Shown in pieces: positions 9,372 to 17,579 of a stretch of DNA of 52,511 nt. The stretch comes from Nitrospira sp. CG24C (lineage in GTDB: Bacteria; Nitrospirota; Nitrospiria; Nitrospirales; Nitrospiraceae): positions 225,318 to 277,828 of the forward strand of contig NEWR02000009.1 of the NCBI GenBank assembly GCA_002869885.2. The letters run 5' to 3'. Position 1 is the stretch's first letter; each line of letters begins with the position of its first letter. Below the pieces are notes generated by a model, which had not been told where the DNA came from, searched no databases, and saw only the letters and a program-made list of their open reading frames with translations. A program made the position numbers and the translations under genes.

Positions 9372-9475
9372 GCTGGTCTGTTTGGTCCATTTGGTTGATT
9401 TGGTTCATCTGGTTGATCCGGTTAATCTGGGTTAACCAAACAAACAAGACCAACCAAATACACCAAATAACGGTC
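9372..9475. repeat. TTTGGTT word hairpin
   Basis: The left arm (9372-9430) is made of imperfect repeats of TTTGGTT. The right arm (9431-9475) is made of the reverse complement, AACCAAA. It lies between two convergent genes, 9 bases from the ntrC-type stop and 41 bases from the stop of the Lrp-like gene. The flank tatttggtg/gaagaccgtt is shared with the element at 26770. Confidence 0.6.
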
Positions 9476-9515
9476 TTCGTATAGGAGGACGCGGCTGAGT
9501 TCGCGAAATGCAGGG

Positions 9516-9926
9516 TCACGCGGCGTTACTGGTCTTCAATCTATAGACGAGATGGGTTTCAGTCTGCGAGACGCCGTCGATCTCGTGAATCCGGCTCAGC
9601 ACCAACTGGGTCATGGCATCCTGGTCCGACACTTCCACCACCACAATAATATCCGGCTTGCCCCAGCAAGGGTCAATCGTCTTGATCTGCTTGATCCCGC
9701 ACAGAGCCCGAGTCACATCGCTTGTCCGTCCCGGATGTACATTGATGAACACGTAGGCCCGATCCGACACGACTCTCCCTCCATCGATTGGGGAGTGGAT
9801 CGTGTTCGGCACCGAAGAAATAGCGGGACGTTGGCCAACCTGGTGGATGCTTGCCGTCTCTTTCGCCGTGGAAACGCCCGCAGCCGGGGTGGTGCGTGTG
9901 ACAGCGCCGGATTTAGACTTCTTCAT
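9516..9926 (-). CDS. Stand-alone Lrp/AsnC-type ligand-binding (RAM) domain protein
   Basis: 136 residues. The first 50 are polar and low-complexity. Residues 55-130 have the RAM beta-alpha-beta-beta-alpha-beta pattern: AYVFINVHPGRTSDVTRALC, then GKPDIIVVVEVSDQDAMTQL and IHEIDGVSQTETHLVYRL. No helix-turn-helix precedes it, so it is not a classical Lrp regulator; such proteins form oligomers and may bind amino acids. It lies eight bases downstream of the PD-(D/E)XK-like gene, and GAGG precedes its ATG, so the two form an operon. A direct partnership with that protein is inference. Confidence 0.75.
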   Translation of the reverse strand: MKKSKSGAVTRTTPAAGVSTAKETASIHQVGQRPAISSVPNTIHSPIDGGRVVSDRAYVFINVHPGRTSDVTRALCGIKQIKTIDPCWGKPDIIVVVEVSDQDAMTQLVLSRIHEIDGVSQTETHLVYRLKTSNAA

Positions 9927-9934
9927 TTATAACC

Positions 9935-11335
9935 TCATTTCGGGGCGACAAGCACGTCGATAACAAATGAATCGGTCACGCTCGTGAGACTAGCTTCGAG
10001 GCCTCGCGGGTTCCCGATTCGGCCTTCGGGATCGTACATAAAGCACAACAGCGTTCTGCAACAGCCGTAGGAACGATACCGTTCGGCGTCAATCCGAAGC
10101 TGGTCGGTGAGGTCTTTGGCGTTGAGACCGGGACGTGTCTTCTTCACGATCACCGCAAGACGACCGTCGTTCAGTAAGAGCGTCGTGCGCGGGGTTCCGC
10201 TTGAATAACTCGGTGTCCATTCATCTGTCTCGATGTTGTCGAATTGTATCCGCAAGAGCGCATGCAGCAAGTCTTGCGCATCGAACTCGTCTTCCACAGA
10301 TAACGTGGCTCGATATTCCCCACGAAGCCGCAACTGCCGGGCGACAGAGTGGAACCGATAACAGAGTGTCTTCACGCGTTCGACAGGGTCCGATCCTGCC
10401 TGAGAAGACTGCGGTGCAGGCTTCTGGTCCGAGAGGGAACCAGCCGGAGCTGCGGGGTGCGACTGCAGTTGCGTAGGAACGGGAGGCGCTTCCTGTATCT
10501 GGGGCTGCAGGCTGGCTGCGGGAATGGGATGCGCAATGGGCGTTGCTGCGCCTCGAAGCGGCTGCGCTGCTGTACCTGCATATGACAGATCTGCCGGTAC
10601 GGTCTGTACCGCTGGTGAGAACGGCGGCAGCGGCTCCGTGGCAACTCGAATAACCGGCTGCGGAGGCAGAGGCGGCATCGCTGGTGCCGGCACGACTACT
10701 GGAGTCGGAACTGCTGCAGGTAGAGATGTGGGTGGTCTCAGAGATTCTGGCATTTGCCAAGGGTCTGAAAAAGTCTGTGCGGCCGGAGGGAGCGGAGCCG
10801 GACTCGGTACGGCGATCGCTGGGACCACACCGAGATCCGTGGCTCTGACCACCGGCGGCGGTGTGATCGGTCCTGTTTGCGTCATCGCCATCTGAACTGC
10901 AGGGTTTGATGCCGGCACTAACGTCAAGTGCGGGGTGGCCGGCATTGACGAGGCTGGCGGCGCCGCTGGGATCTGTTGGAGAGGCGGCCCCCCTTGCAAC
11001 TCAAGTTTTTTCTGGTCCAGCGTGGCAATCAGAGACTTGATCAGGGCAATGCTCTGCCGCGTTTCATCAGGGCCACCCATGAGTAATCTGTGCAGACGAT
11101 GGGCTTGGAACTCCGGAGATTTTTCACCAAATGCGCGGCGAATGCATTCACGGAATTGCAACTCTGTTCTGGCCTTCGCTGCGTCAAGATAGGGAAAGCC
11201 TTCTCGGCCAAGATCCTCCACCTGTGAGAGAAATTCTTTGAGCTCTCCCGCGCCGCGTGTGAGTTCCTCAATCGCGGCAGCAGTGGCGGCTTTGGAGCGC
11301 ACACGGGACGGTTCTGATATTTTTGCTCGTGCCAT
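9935..11335 (-). CDS. Proline-rich protein with a degenerate PD-(D/E)XK nuclease-like domain
   Basis: 466 residues in three parts. Residues 15-115 are a helical domain (EELTRGAGELKEFLSQVEDL, FRECIRRAFGEKSPEFQAH). Residues 116-320 are a long Pro/Ala-rich linker. Residues 330-466 resemble nuclease-fold domains of restriction-like proteins (DEFDAQDLLHALLRIQFDN, then TTLLLNDGRLAVIVKKTRPG, then CRTLLCFMYDPEGRIGNPRG). In active relatives, as I recall them, the core reads D...E-x-K. Here the Asp position appears to be T385 and the Glu I396, with only K398 kept, so catalysis is probably lost. First gene of an operon with the RAM-domain protein. Function unknown; a binding or regulatory role is inference. 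Confidence 0.7.
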   Translation of the reverse strand: MARAKISEPSRVRSKAATAAAIEELTRGAGELKEFLSQVEDLGREGFPYLDAAKARTELQFRECIRRAFGEKSPEFQAHRLHRLLMGGPDETRQSIALIKSLIATLDQKKLELQGGPPLQQIPAAPPASSMPATPHLTLVPASNPAVQMAMTQTGPITPPPVVRATDLGVVPAIAVPSPAPLPPAAQTFSDPWQMPESLRPPTSLPAAVPTPVVVPAPAMPPLPPQPVIRVATEPLPPFSPAVQTVPADLSYAGTAAQPLRGAATPIAHPIPAASLQPQIQEAPPVPTQLQSHPAAPAGSLSDQKPAPQSSQAGSDPVERVKTLCYRFHSVARQLRLRGEYRATLSVEDEFDAQDLLHALLRIQFDNIETDEWTPSYSSGTPRTTLLLNDGRLAVIVKKTRPGLNAKDLTDQLRIDAERYRSYGCCRTLLCFMYDPEGRIGNPRGLEASLTSVTDSFVIDVLVAPK

Positions 11336-12147
11336 AAATGTGAGGAAAGTCTAGCCCAGCATCCACAACGTGACAAGGAAACATGAGAAAGCAGACAAGC
11401 AAACTTTATGTCACCAGAAGAAGAATTCAGTTCTTGTAGCGATGATTGAAGCAGGCAGGATGATGAGCGGTGAAAATTGGTGCCCCCGATACGAATTGAA
11501 CGTACGACAAACGGTTTAGGAATGTGAGCAAGACGCTTTTAAAAAGGCTCGGTGTTTCAAATGGTTTCCCCGTTTTTCATTTGTATACCGAGACTTAGGA
11601 GCGTTCTAGCAACTCTACTGATTTCAATGGTTCTCATCTATTTAGATATCTTTCAGCACAAATTTAGCACAGTAAAGGAAGTTTCCAGAAGGCCACCCAA
11701 GCACCGGTTCGTTCTCTGGACTCCCTGGATCGACAACAAGCAAAGGCGTTGAAACCCGTCACTCACCCCATTTTTCTCAATTGCATAAGTTGATGATCAA
11801 AGGTCTGGTCTCCCAACAAAGCCTTTAACTTCATCTCTTTCTGCAAGCGAACCACTTTTATATCTCCTCCAAGGCTTCTATTGTGTCCCGCCGTTCGACC
11901 CTTCTCCTGGCACAATTTCAGCACAGCACGGTGAGGTGAACCCCTCAGTTGACGAAGCGGATCGGCGTCCCCTACCAGATCCGCGAGCTGTGCGACCCGG
12001 AGGAATGGGCAGGGTTGAGACTTTCATAAATTCGCCTTCATTGTGTCGGCTGTGCGGATCAGCGACTTCGCGACGAACCGTCATGAATAATGCGGGCTAA
12101 CGGTTGTTCTTGTACCCGAGGTTGAGAGAGGCGTACTATGGCGTTGA
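11336..12147. other. Relic-rich intergenic stretch
   Basis: No intact gene is supported. It holds a tRNA-3'-half-like sequence (11478-11532), the related tracts ttcagcacaaatttagcac (11650) and tttcagcacagcac (11919), short open remnants on both strands, and at 12081-12099 one end of the MITE-like repeat family. An open stretch at 11552-11752 encodes 66 residues with a hydrophobic start but has no other support. The mixture looks like debris of an integrated element. Confidence 0.5.
11478..11532 (-). pseudogene. tRNA 3'-half-like fragment, possible attachment-site relic
   Basis: On the minus strand the sequence ends in GGGGGCACCA. It has a T-arm that pairs (GTACG with CGTAT around TTCAATT) and, upstream, TTCCTAA resembling an anticodon loop with CCT (Arg). 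The 5' half (acceptor and D arm) is absent and the anticodon stem does not pair. Integrases commonly use tRNA 3' halves, so an old att site is plausible. Confidence 0.45.
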
Positions 12148-12444
12148 ATGTTTCATCTGTACCACAACCGCTTCAAGGAAAGCCGCCGCGGCACAGTATG
12201 CATGGCGATGGTCATGCTGCTCTGCCTCTGTATCATGGTGCAAATGCTCGGCGTGCCCGTGACACTCCTGAATCCTGGAGGGGCAGCCGACACGCTCGCC
12301 GTATCGGTCTCCGAAGGGTTCTCGGTTCCTTCTTCACTCCCTCAACTGACGCCCTCGGTCGAAATGGTTCCTGTGACTGACGCTCAACCATCCGTCCATG
12401 TGCCGGTTCTCACCTCTGTTCTGTTTCATCCTCCTATTCTCTAG
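12148..12444 (+). CDS. Small membrane or secreted hypothetical protein
   Basis: 98 residues with a strongly hydrophobic segment at about 18-42 (VCMAMVMLLCLCIMVQMLGV) acting as a signal anchor or signal peptide. A Ser/Pro/Val-rich tail follows with no Cys or charged cluster. ATG 12148 has no clear Shine-Dalgarno; an internal ATG near residue 19 is possible. An overlapping frame from 12138 is Arg-rich and unlikely. No family is recognised. Confidence 0.45.
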   Translation: MFHLYHNRFKESRRGTVCMAMVMLLCLCIMVQMLGVPVTLLNPGGAADTLAVSVSEGFSVPSSLPQLTPSVEMVPVTDAQPSVHVPVLTSVLFHPPIL

Positions 12445-12503
12445 TTCCGTTTCCTTGCTCCACACCACAGCGGCACTTCTTCTGCGAGAAAGAGCGTGCA
12501 CTC

Positions 12504-12656
12504 ATGTGTCCGTTCGCATTCGAAGGAACGCTGTTGCTGAGACAACTCTATTTCGTATGTGAAGGGGTACTCCAATGCAACGTGCGGTTCGATGCCGAGA
12601 ATCTCGAAGTAGCGATCAGCCCGACGGCGGCAGTTCAAGTGGAGAAGGGGCGCTGA
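12504..12656 (+). CDS. Possible 50-residue small protein
   Basis: An ATG-initiated frame of 50 residues (MCPFAFEGTLLLRQLYFVCE..., ending AAVQVEKGR). It directly precedes the recognisable otsA fragment. It could be a small gene, or part of the sequence that replaced the 5' end of otsA. Another open frame runs on the opposite strand (12441-12665), so coding status is doubtful. Confidence 0.25.
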   Translation: MCPFAFEGTLLLRQLYFVCEGVLQCNVRFDAENLEVAISPTAAVQVEKGR

Positions 12657-13056
12657 CGTCACCACCGATTACCGAGGGGCCGCCTTCTGCGTCGTCAGCA
12701 GCCTGCATGACGGCATGAATGTCGTTGCCAAAGAATTCGCTGCAGCGCAAGTCGACGAGCAAGGCATGCTGATCCTGAGCCAATTTACCAGCGCGGCCAC
12801 TGAGTTACTCGATGCGCTGATCATCAATCTGTACAACATTGATCAGTGTGCAGCCGCCCTGCACCTGGCCCTGACCATGTCCCCAACCGAACAACGGACT
12901 CGCATGCACAGCATGCGCGGCATTGTGCAGGAATTTAACGTGTACCGCTGGGCCGGGCGCATGCTGATGGATGCGGACCGCATGCGGCAACGGGCTCGCC
13001 TCGTCCGCCAAATGGGAGTACGTGACGCGCGAACGATCATAGGGGGCCAAGCATGA
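12652..13056 (+). pseudogene. otsA: Trehalose-6-phosphate synthase fragment (C-terminal quarter of OtsA)
   Basis: The frame reads AFCVVSSLHDGMNVVAKEFA, then GMLILSQFTSAATELLDALI and LHLALTMSPTEQRTRM. This is the conserved C-terminal GT20 segment that includes the UDP-glucose-binding HDGMNxVAKE motif. The family is about 460-500 residues and only about 130 are present. The sequence upstream of 12652 does not continue the homology, and the first in-frame ATG (12715) lies inside the motif. The stop overlaps the otsB start as ATGA (13053-13056), preserving the ancestral operon junction. A deletion or replacement removed the 5' part. Confidence 0.75.
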
Positions 13057-13270
13057 CGTATTTGTTATCTGAGGAGGGGCGTCGGGCACTGCGCGCATTG
13101 GCTGAGAAACCCATCCTCTACGCCTTCGATTTCGACGGTACGCTCGCGCCGATCTCGTCTGATCGTGACGCCGTCCAGATCCCACCTTCCATCAACGAGT
13201 GGATCAAGGAACTGGCGAAACGCGCTCCCTGCGCCGTGGTCTCAGGCCAAGCGCTCGCCGATCTTGCTCC
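13053..13270 (+). pseudogene. otsB: Trehalose-6-phosphate phosphatase fragment (N-terminal part of OtsB)
   Basis: It starts MTYLLSEEGRRALRALAEKP and carries the HAD phosphatase motif I, YAFDFDGTLAPI, with both catalytic Asp, then INEWIKELAKRAPCAVVSGQ. Homology stops around 13242-13270, where the sequence becomes the antisense of the C-terminus of the next gene. The normal length is about 240-270 residues and about 70 remain. Together with the otsA piece this is a relic of a trehalose operon. The convergent gene ends inside it, so that gene's last codons may come from the junction. Confidence 0.75.
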
Positions 13271-14411
13271 TCAAGTACAGCCTGATCGCCTGATTCATTC
13301 CTGGTTTACTCGCGAAAAACTTCTCCGTCTTCACGTACAACTCTGCGTCGGAGTCCTCGTCGAGATCCTTGCCGATCCACCCATTCGGCAAATTGTCGCG
13401 CAACCGTGTGACGATATCTTTCGCCGAATTTTCCGCTTCAGACCTGTCTGAATACTTAAAAATACAACTCCACTTCGCGCCATCTGATTCGTCTTTATCC
13501 CTCACCAGACATTGCTTGGCGCCGGCAAAGGATACTTTGGACTGCCAGGTTGTCCCTGTCTTGTCGACCGCTCTATGCCCTGTTCTTAACGTCTGAAAAT
13601 CTCCAGCGGATGCCGCGAGAACAGCGTGAATCACTTTGCGGTCGTCTTTCTCGACCGGGCCAACTGCACCCTGAGGACTGTCAGGCGGACAACCCTTCCC
13701 GGTGCAAGTGATCCGGTACATCGTCTGCTTCCACTTGATCTTTGAGCGAAACCGTTCAAAACTAACTTCATATTGGCCGGTATTTTCTCCCGACATATCC
13801 ATGTTTGGTTGATAGGGGTTTGAGATCCAGAGGAAACGGTCGTCTTCAAAAGGGAAAGGATCGTTCACGGTCAGCATCAGGTTGCCGGAACTATCGTTAT
13901 AGCCGACGATGAGGGCCATATGTTGAGAGATTCCATCTATCTTGAACCCGGACGGGGACACTTCGGCAATAATAGGACGGCCCTCATCGATCTCTTTTTT
14001 CACTTCCAGTTCTGAAAGGCTGCCGGCCTTCGATTGAACTGTCAGCGCGATATCTCCGGCCGTACCACCCGGCTTGGCCATGACAGAATACTGTTCAAGC
14101 ATTCGAACCATGGAGGCTTCATTGCCGGACGGAAGATCACATTCCAAACAATCCGGTGTCCCCGAGCAAAGCTTTTGCTCATGCACGATCCCGCACTGAT
14201 AGTCTGTCCGATGAGCAGCCGGCACATAATAGTATTTGAAAACCATTTCTCCGACGGCTGCCCAGTTCCAACTGGGGCGCTCCTGAAATACCGGAGGAAT
14301 ATGTAATACAGCTTCCGCCGCCATGGTCGGGACGACTGGTGCCGACAGGGTAAGGAATAGCCCGACCCCGAATGCCGTCATCCTGTGTTTCACCGATTTC
14401 CTCTCATTCAT
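13242..14411 (-). CDS. Secreted papain/C39-like protein lacking the catalytic Cys
   Basis: 389 residues. A signal peptide (ending about residue 31, PTMAA) is followed by a C39/papain-like fold: oxyanion Q43, then WNWAAVGEMVFKYYYVP where relatives have CWAA, then ISQHMALIVGYN with H164 and VNDPFP with N183/D184. N49 stands at the expected nucleophile position (Q-x5-C spacing). Four Cys at 73-91 (QCGIVHEQKLCSGTPDCLEC) may form disulfides. A second domain (about 265-389, SFAGAKQCLVRDKDESDGAK...) is unrecognised. Without the Cys it is probably a binding protein rather than a protease. Single gene on the minus strand. Confidence 0.7.
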   Translation of the reverse strand: MNERKSVKHRMTAFGVGLFLTLSAPVVPTMAAEAVLHIPPVFQERPSWNWAAVGEMVFKYYYVPAAHRTDYQCGIVHEQKLCSGTPDCLECDLPSGNEASMVRMLEQYSVMAKPGGTAGDIALTVQSKAGSLSELEVKKEIDEGRPIIAEVSPSGFKIDGISQHMALIVGYNDSSGNLMLTVNDPFPFEDDRFLWISNPYQPNMDMSGENTGQYEVSFERFRSKIKWKQTMYRITCTGKGCPPDSPQGAVGPVEKDDRKVIHAVLAASAGDFQTLRTGHRAVDKTGTTWQSKVSFAGAKQCLVRDKDESDGAKWSCIFKYSDRSEAENSAKDIVTRLRDNLPNGWIGKDLDEDSDAELYVKTEKFFASKPGMNQAIRLYLRSKIGERLA

Positions 14412-14668
14412 TTTTGATATCTCTTACTCAAGTCCCGAACTCCTGCGTTAACATATCGAGTTCTTGCCGGCATGGGTACATCGTAGGGAAGCTTATTCTA
14501 AGAGGGCACTCTACCCGGCGCAAGGGACGAACTACAGGGGGTTGGGCACCGGGTATCCGATTCGTACCCGGACCGTACGGTGAGGAGCCGGGGGGCAACC
14601 CTGCCGTCAGAAGGCTCGTTGTGGGGCAGATCGGCGATTGCCGAAGAATTGCTCGCGACTCATACGAG

Positions 14669-16045
14669 CTAGCGAGAAGTAGCAGCCCTTTCCAATGAGG
14701 CAGCGAGCAGGTCTTTCTTTGGAGGGATCTGTGTCAGCAGATCAGCCCGAATATGAAAAACGCCTGGGATCCGTTGACCCATGGCGTAGGCCAACCCATT
14801 AGCATGGCTCCCAACCGAGAGCTTTCCTGCAATCTTCCCATTCCTTCCCGTAGCGATAAATTCCGCTGCCGGTTCCACGAGGCCATAGGGAGCCAGTGGC
14901 CCAGCCTGTTTGGTCACGCGCTCCTCGGCGGGAACATTGGCGACACGGCTGACAAACAAGTCGGTGGCCTGTTGGTCCAATTTCTCAGCCGGCTGATCTT
15001 CCAAAACCCACTCGTTCTGTTGGTTGATCAGGACATATTGTTCGGTCGGCGTCTTAATGGAGAGCATAGCGATGTCGGTGTAGTCGATGCCAAGCAGCCG
15101 CTTGTCTTGAAAGTTAAACAATTCCTTGGTCAGGTCTCTGATCGCGACGGGACTGATGCGATAGAGCGGCCCATTGGGACTTGTTTCCGCAATGGCTTCG
15201 CCACTGGCCGGATCCGGCTGGTACAGCTTGACTGTCTGGTCACCATCGGCCGTATGAATGGCGACTTTCACTTTCGGCACGGTGAGTGTTTGGGCCAAGG
15301 CATCCCGTTCTGGACCCGGATCGACGATGCCCATCGCTTTGAGGTCTTCAAGCCTGAACAGCAAGGCTCGCACTTCTGTTTGATCGGCTTCGGCCTCAAT
15401 CGGGTAACGGAGCTTCCATTTGCTCTTCGGCTTCTCCTGTCCCTGATAGAGGACAATTTCGGTGGTTGGATAGGTCAACCGGATCCGTTCGACATCGCCC
15501 TGTGACATATGCAAGAGATCCTTGCGTCGAAAGGTCATCAAGGTCTTATTCACGAAATCTTTGGGTGCCAGATTGGTCAGTAGGATCTTTCGGTCCGACC
15601 CACGAAGGACATAGAGGGTGGAGGAGAGGGGGCCACTATCCCCGATAGAAAAGGTCTCCCGTGCGGCGCCAGCTTCGACGGTGATGGTTGCCACCGGGTT
15701 GTCGAGTCCAAAGGGAGCAAGATTGGTCGGGCGGTCCTCGACGACTCGGGCCACAATGCCTGTGACCAAGGCCCGGATGAGATTCTGCACCTCCCGTTGA
15801 TCGGCGTCGGTTTTGAGCGGCGCGGTCAATACCCAGCCCTTCTCAGAAGTCCGAGCAAAGACGAGTTCCTGCTGATCAGATTTGATCGTGAGCCCGGAGA
15901 GGGCTTCCTGGTCAAAAACTAATACCTTCTTTTCGGTGGTGTCTTGCCGCTCCTGCGACTCCTTCTTCGGAAGTTCGACTGCATAGAGGTACAGGCCGAG
16001 TCCGGCCAATAGAAACACCATGACGAGTGTCGGCCAATATCTCAT
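14669..16045 (-). CDS. DUF4340 domain protein of Gld-type ABC operon
   Basis: 458 residues. One N-terminal membrane anchor (TLVMVFLLAGLGLYLYAVEL, residues 6-25) is followed by repeated beta-rich DUF4340 units outside the membrane (for example LVFARTSEKGWVLTAPLKTD, then FGLDNPVATITVEAG; repeated near the C-terminus as LAPYGLVEPAAEFIATG). It is the last gene of an operon, four bases after the GldG-like gene. This gene order is typical of GldA/F/G-like exporters, where DUF4340 proteins act with GldG outside the cytoplasm. Substrate unknown. Confidence 0.85.
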   Translation of the reverse strand: MRYWPTLVMVFLLAGLGLYLYAVELPKKESQERQDTTEKKVLVFDQEALSGLTIKSDQQELVFARTSEKGWVLTAPLKTDADQREVQNLIRALVTGIVARVVEDRPTNLAPFGLDNPVATITVEAGAARETFSIGDSGPLSSTLYVLRGSDRKILLTNLAPKDFVNKTLMTFRRKDLLHMSQGDVERIRLTYPTTEIVLYQGQEKPKSKWKLRYPIEAEADQTEVRALLFRLEDLKAMGIVDPGPERDALAQTLTVPKVKVAIHTADGDQTVKLYQPDPASGEAIAETSPNGPLYRISPVAIRDLTKELFNFQDKRLLGIDYTDIAMLSIKTPTEQYVLINQQNEWVLEDQPAEKLDQQATDLFVSRVANVPAEERVTKQAGPLAPYGLVEPAAEFIATGRNGKIAGKLSVGSHANGLAYAMGQRIPGVFHIRADLLTQIPPKKDLLAASLERAATSR

Positions 16046-16049
16046 GGGG

Positions 16050-17579
16050 CTAGAGGCGTCGGCGTTTGCGCCATACCATGATGCCAGAGAAAAGCATAGC
16101 GGCAGGCAGGAGGACGACTTGCAGATAGAGCAGTGTTCGCTCCTCTAACGGGTTGGGTGTAAACGGCCGTAGCGCGGAATCCTTCGGGATAATCGCCATC
16201 ATGTTCCGTTCTTCAGCCAGCCACCCGGTCGTGTGGAGGAAGAAGTCGCTGTTGCCGGGAAAGTTTACAAAGGCATTGGTTGCAAACGTGGAATTGCCAA
16301 TGACGACGATCGCCGGGCGAGGCTTGCCTTCCTCCGGTGCGACCTTTGGCGCGAGGGCCGCAGCCATCGGCAACGGGCCTTTGATGTCTTCCTTTTCATC
16401 GAGGTTGACGACACGGCCCTTCAGGTCGGTTTCTGCCCAGCTGTTCGGCGACGTACGGGCGAGCGGCACATAGTCCCATGCGCTACCGGCCTGTTCATCG
16501 AAGGTGATATGGCGCGCGAGGGGAAACAGCACGGCTGCGGAGAGGTCCTGCGTAATTTCGTGTTCAGTAAACGTGCGGACAAGCAGCGACGTCAGGTCGC
16601 CTTGCGCTAATCGATCTTGGAGATCGACCAAGGCCCCAGGACCGACCCCTAAGCCCCACCGCTTGAGCAGAGGATTCAGATCGGCCTGTGTATCCGGGTC
16701 GATGAGCAGCAGAAGATGGCCGCCCTTTTCCACATAAGTATGAATCCGTTCCTGCTCCTCGGTGATCACCGGTCTGCGAGGGCCGGCCACGACGAGGATG
16801 GCGGTGTGATCCGGCACAGCTGTTTCTTTCAGCAAACTGAGCGTGCCGACATCGTAGCCTTGCTTGATCAAGATCTCTCTGGCGGCAAAGAGTCCGGTCC
16901 GCTCCCGATCGTCGAGGCTCGGCTCCCCGTGCCCTTCGAGAAAGAGCACACGTTTCTTGCTGTCTTGGGACACACGAATCAGTGCCCCTGTCAGTTCCAC
17001 TTCCGAGGGAGCGGTGACCCGAACAGTTTGTCCGGCACTTTCAAAGATGGCCGTGTCGGTTCTTGAAATGCCATATTGTTGAGCGATTTTTGGCTGACGC
17101 TCAGGGTCGACAAACTCCACGGAAATCTTCGAGCTGGCTTGCCGATAACTATCAAGCCGTTCTTTATAGGCTTGGTAGCCTGGGTCCTTTTCTCTGGTGA
17201 ATACGGTAATGGTCACCTCACGCGGAAGATTCCGCAACACGCGATGCGTTTGCGGAGCGAGAGAGAAGTTTTGGTTCTCTGATAGGTCCCAACGAATGGA
17301 GTGGCGGGCAGCCAGAAAATTGACGATCATGAGAATCGCGACAAAGAGGAAGATCATCAAGATGCTGTTCGCGCCTATACGAGTAGAGCGGCGGGCAGAA
17401 AAGGCTTTCAGCCCGCTGAAATGAACGACAACGAAGGCAATGAGGCAGAGGAGGGCCGATACTTCCAGGAGGGTGGCGATCCAGAGCTTCTCCGGGACAA
17501 GGCTATAGCCGATCGCTCCGGCCACAGCCAGAGCCACTCCAATCACACCAAGCGGAACCGTCTTGAGGTTCATTTCCAC
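16050..17579 (-). CDS. GldG-family ABC transporter auxiliary protein
   Basis: 509 residues. Three membrane segments in the first 95 residues and one at the C-terminus (YLQVVLLPAAMLFSGIMVW) enclose a large extracytoplasmic part. That part has thioredoxin-like and GldG/IFT52-like features: REVTITVFTREKDPGYQAYK, KRVLFLEGHGEPSLDDRERT, HLLLLIDPDTQADLNPLLKR. It overlaps the permease gene by ten bases and is followed after four bases by the DUF4340 gene. In Bacteroidetes the Gld ABC proteins were linked to gliding. Here it is more likely a general envelope export or remodelling system. Confidence 0.88.
   Translation of the reverse strand: MEMNLKTVPLGVIGVALAVAGAIGYSLVPEKLWIATLLEVSALLCLIAFVVVHFSGLKAFSARRSTRIGANSILMIFLFVAILMIVNFLAARHSIRWDLSENQNFSLAPQTHRVLRNLPREVTITVFTREKDPGYQAYKERLDSYRQASSKISVEFVDPERQPKIAQQYGISRTDTAIFESAGQTVRVTAPSEVELTGALIRVSQDSKKRVLFLEGHGEPSLDDRERTGLFAAREILIKQGYDVGTLSLLKETAVPDHTAILVVAGPRRPVITEEQERIHTYVEKGGHLLLLIDPDTQADLNPLLKRWGLGVGPGALVDLQDRLAQGDLTSLLVRTFTEHEITQDLSAAVLFPLARHITFDEQAGSAWDYVPLARTSPNSWAETDLKGRVVNLDEKEDIKGPLPMAAALAPKVAPEEGKPRPAIVVIGNSTFATNAFVNFPGNSDFFLHTTGWLAEERNMMAIIPKDSALRPFTPNPLEERTLLYLQVVLLPAAMLFSGIMVWRKRRRL

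Noticed and set aside
9372..9475. CRISPR array or coding sequence of an Asn/Gln-rich protein in the TTTGGTT region
   Set aside because: Units are shorter than CRISPR repeats, imperfect, without spacers, and arranged as two inverted arms; the open frame (MNQINQMNQ...) is a by-product.
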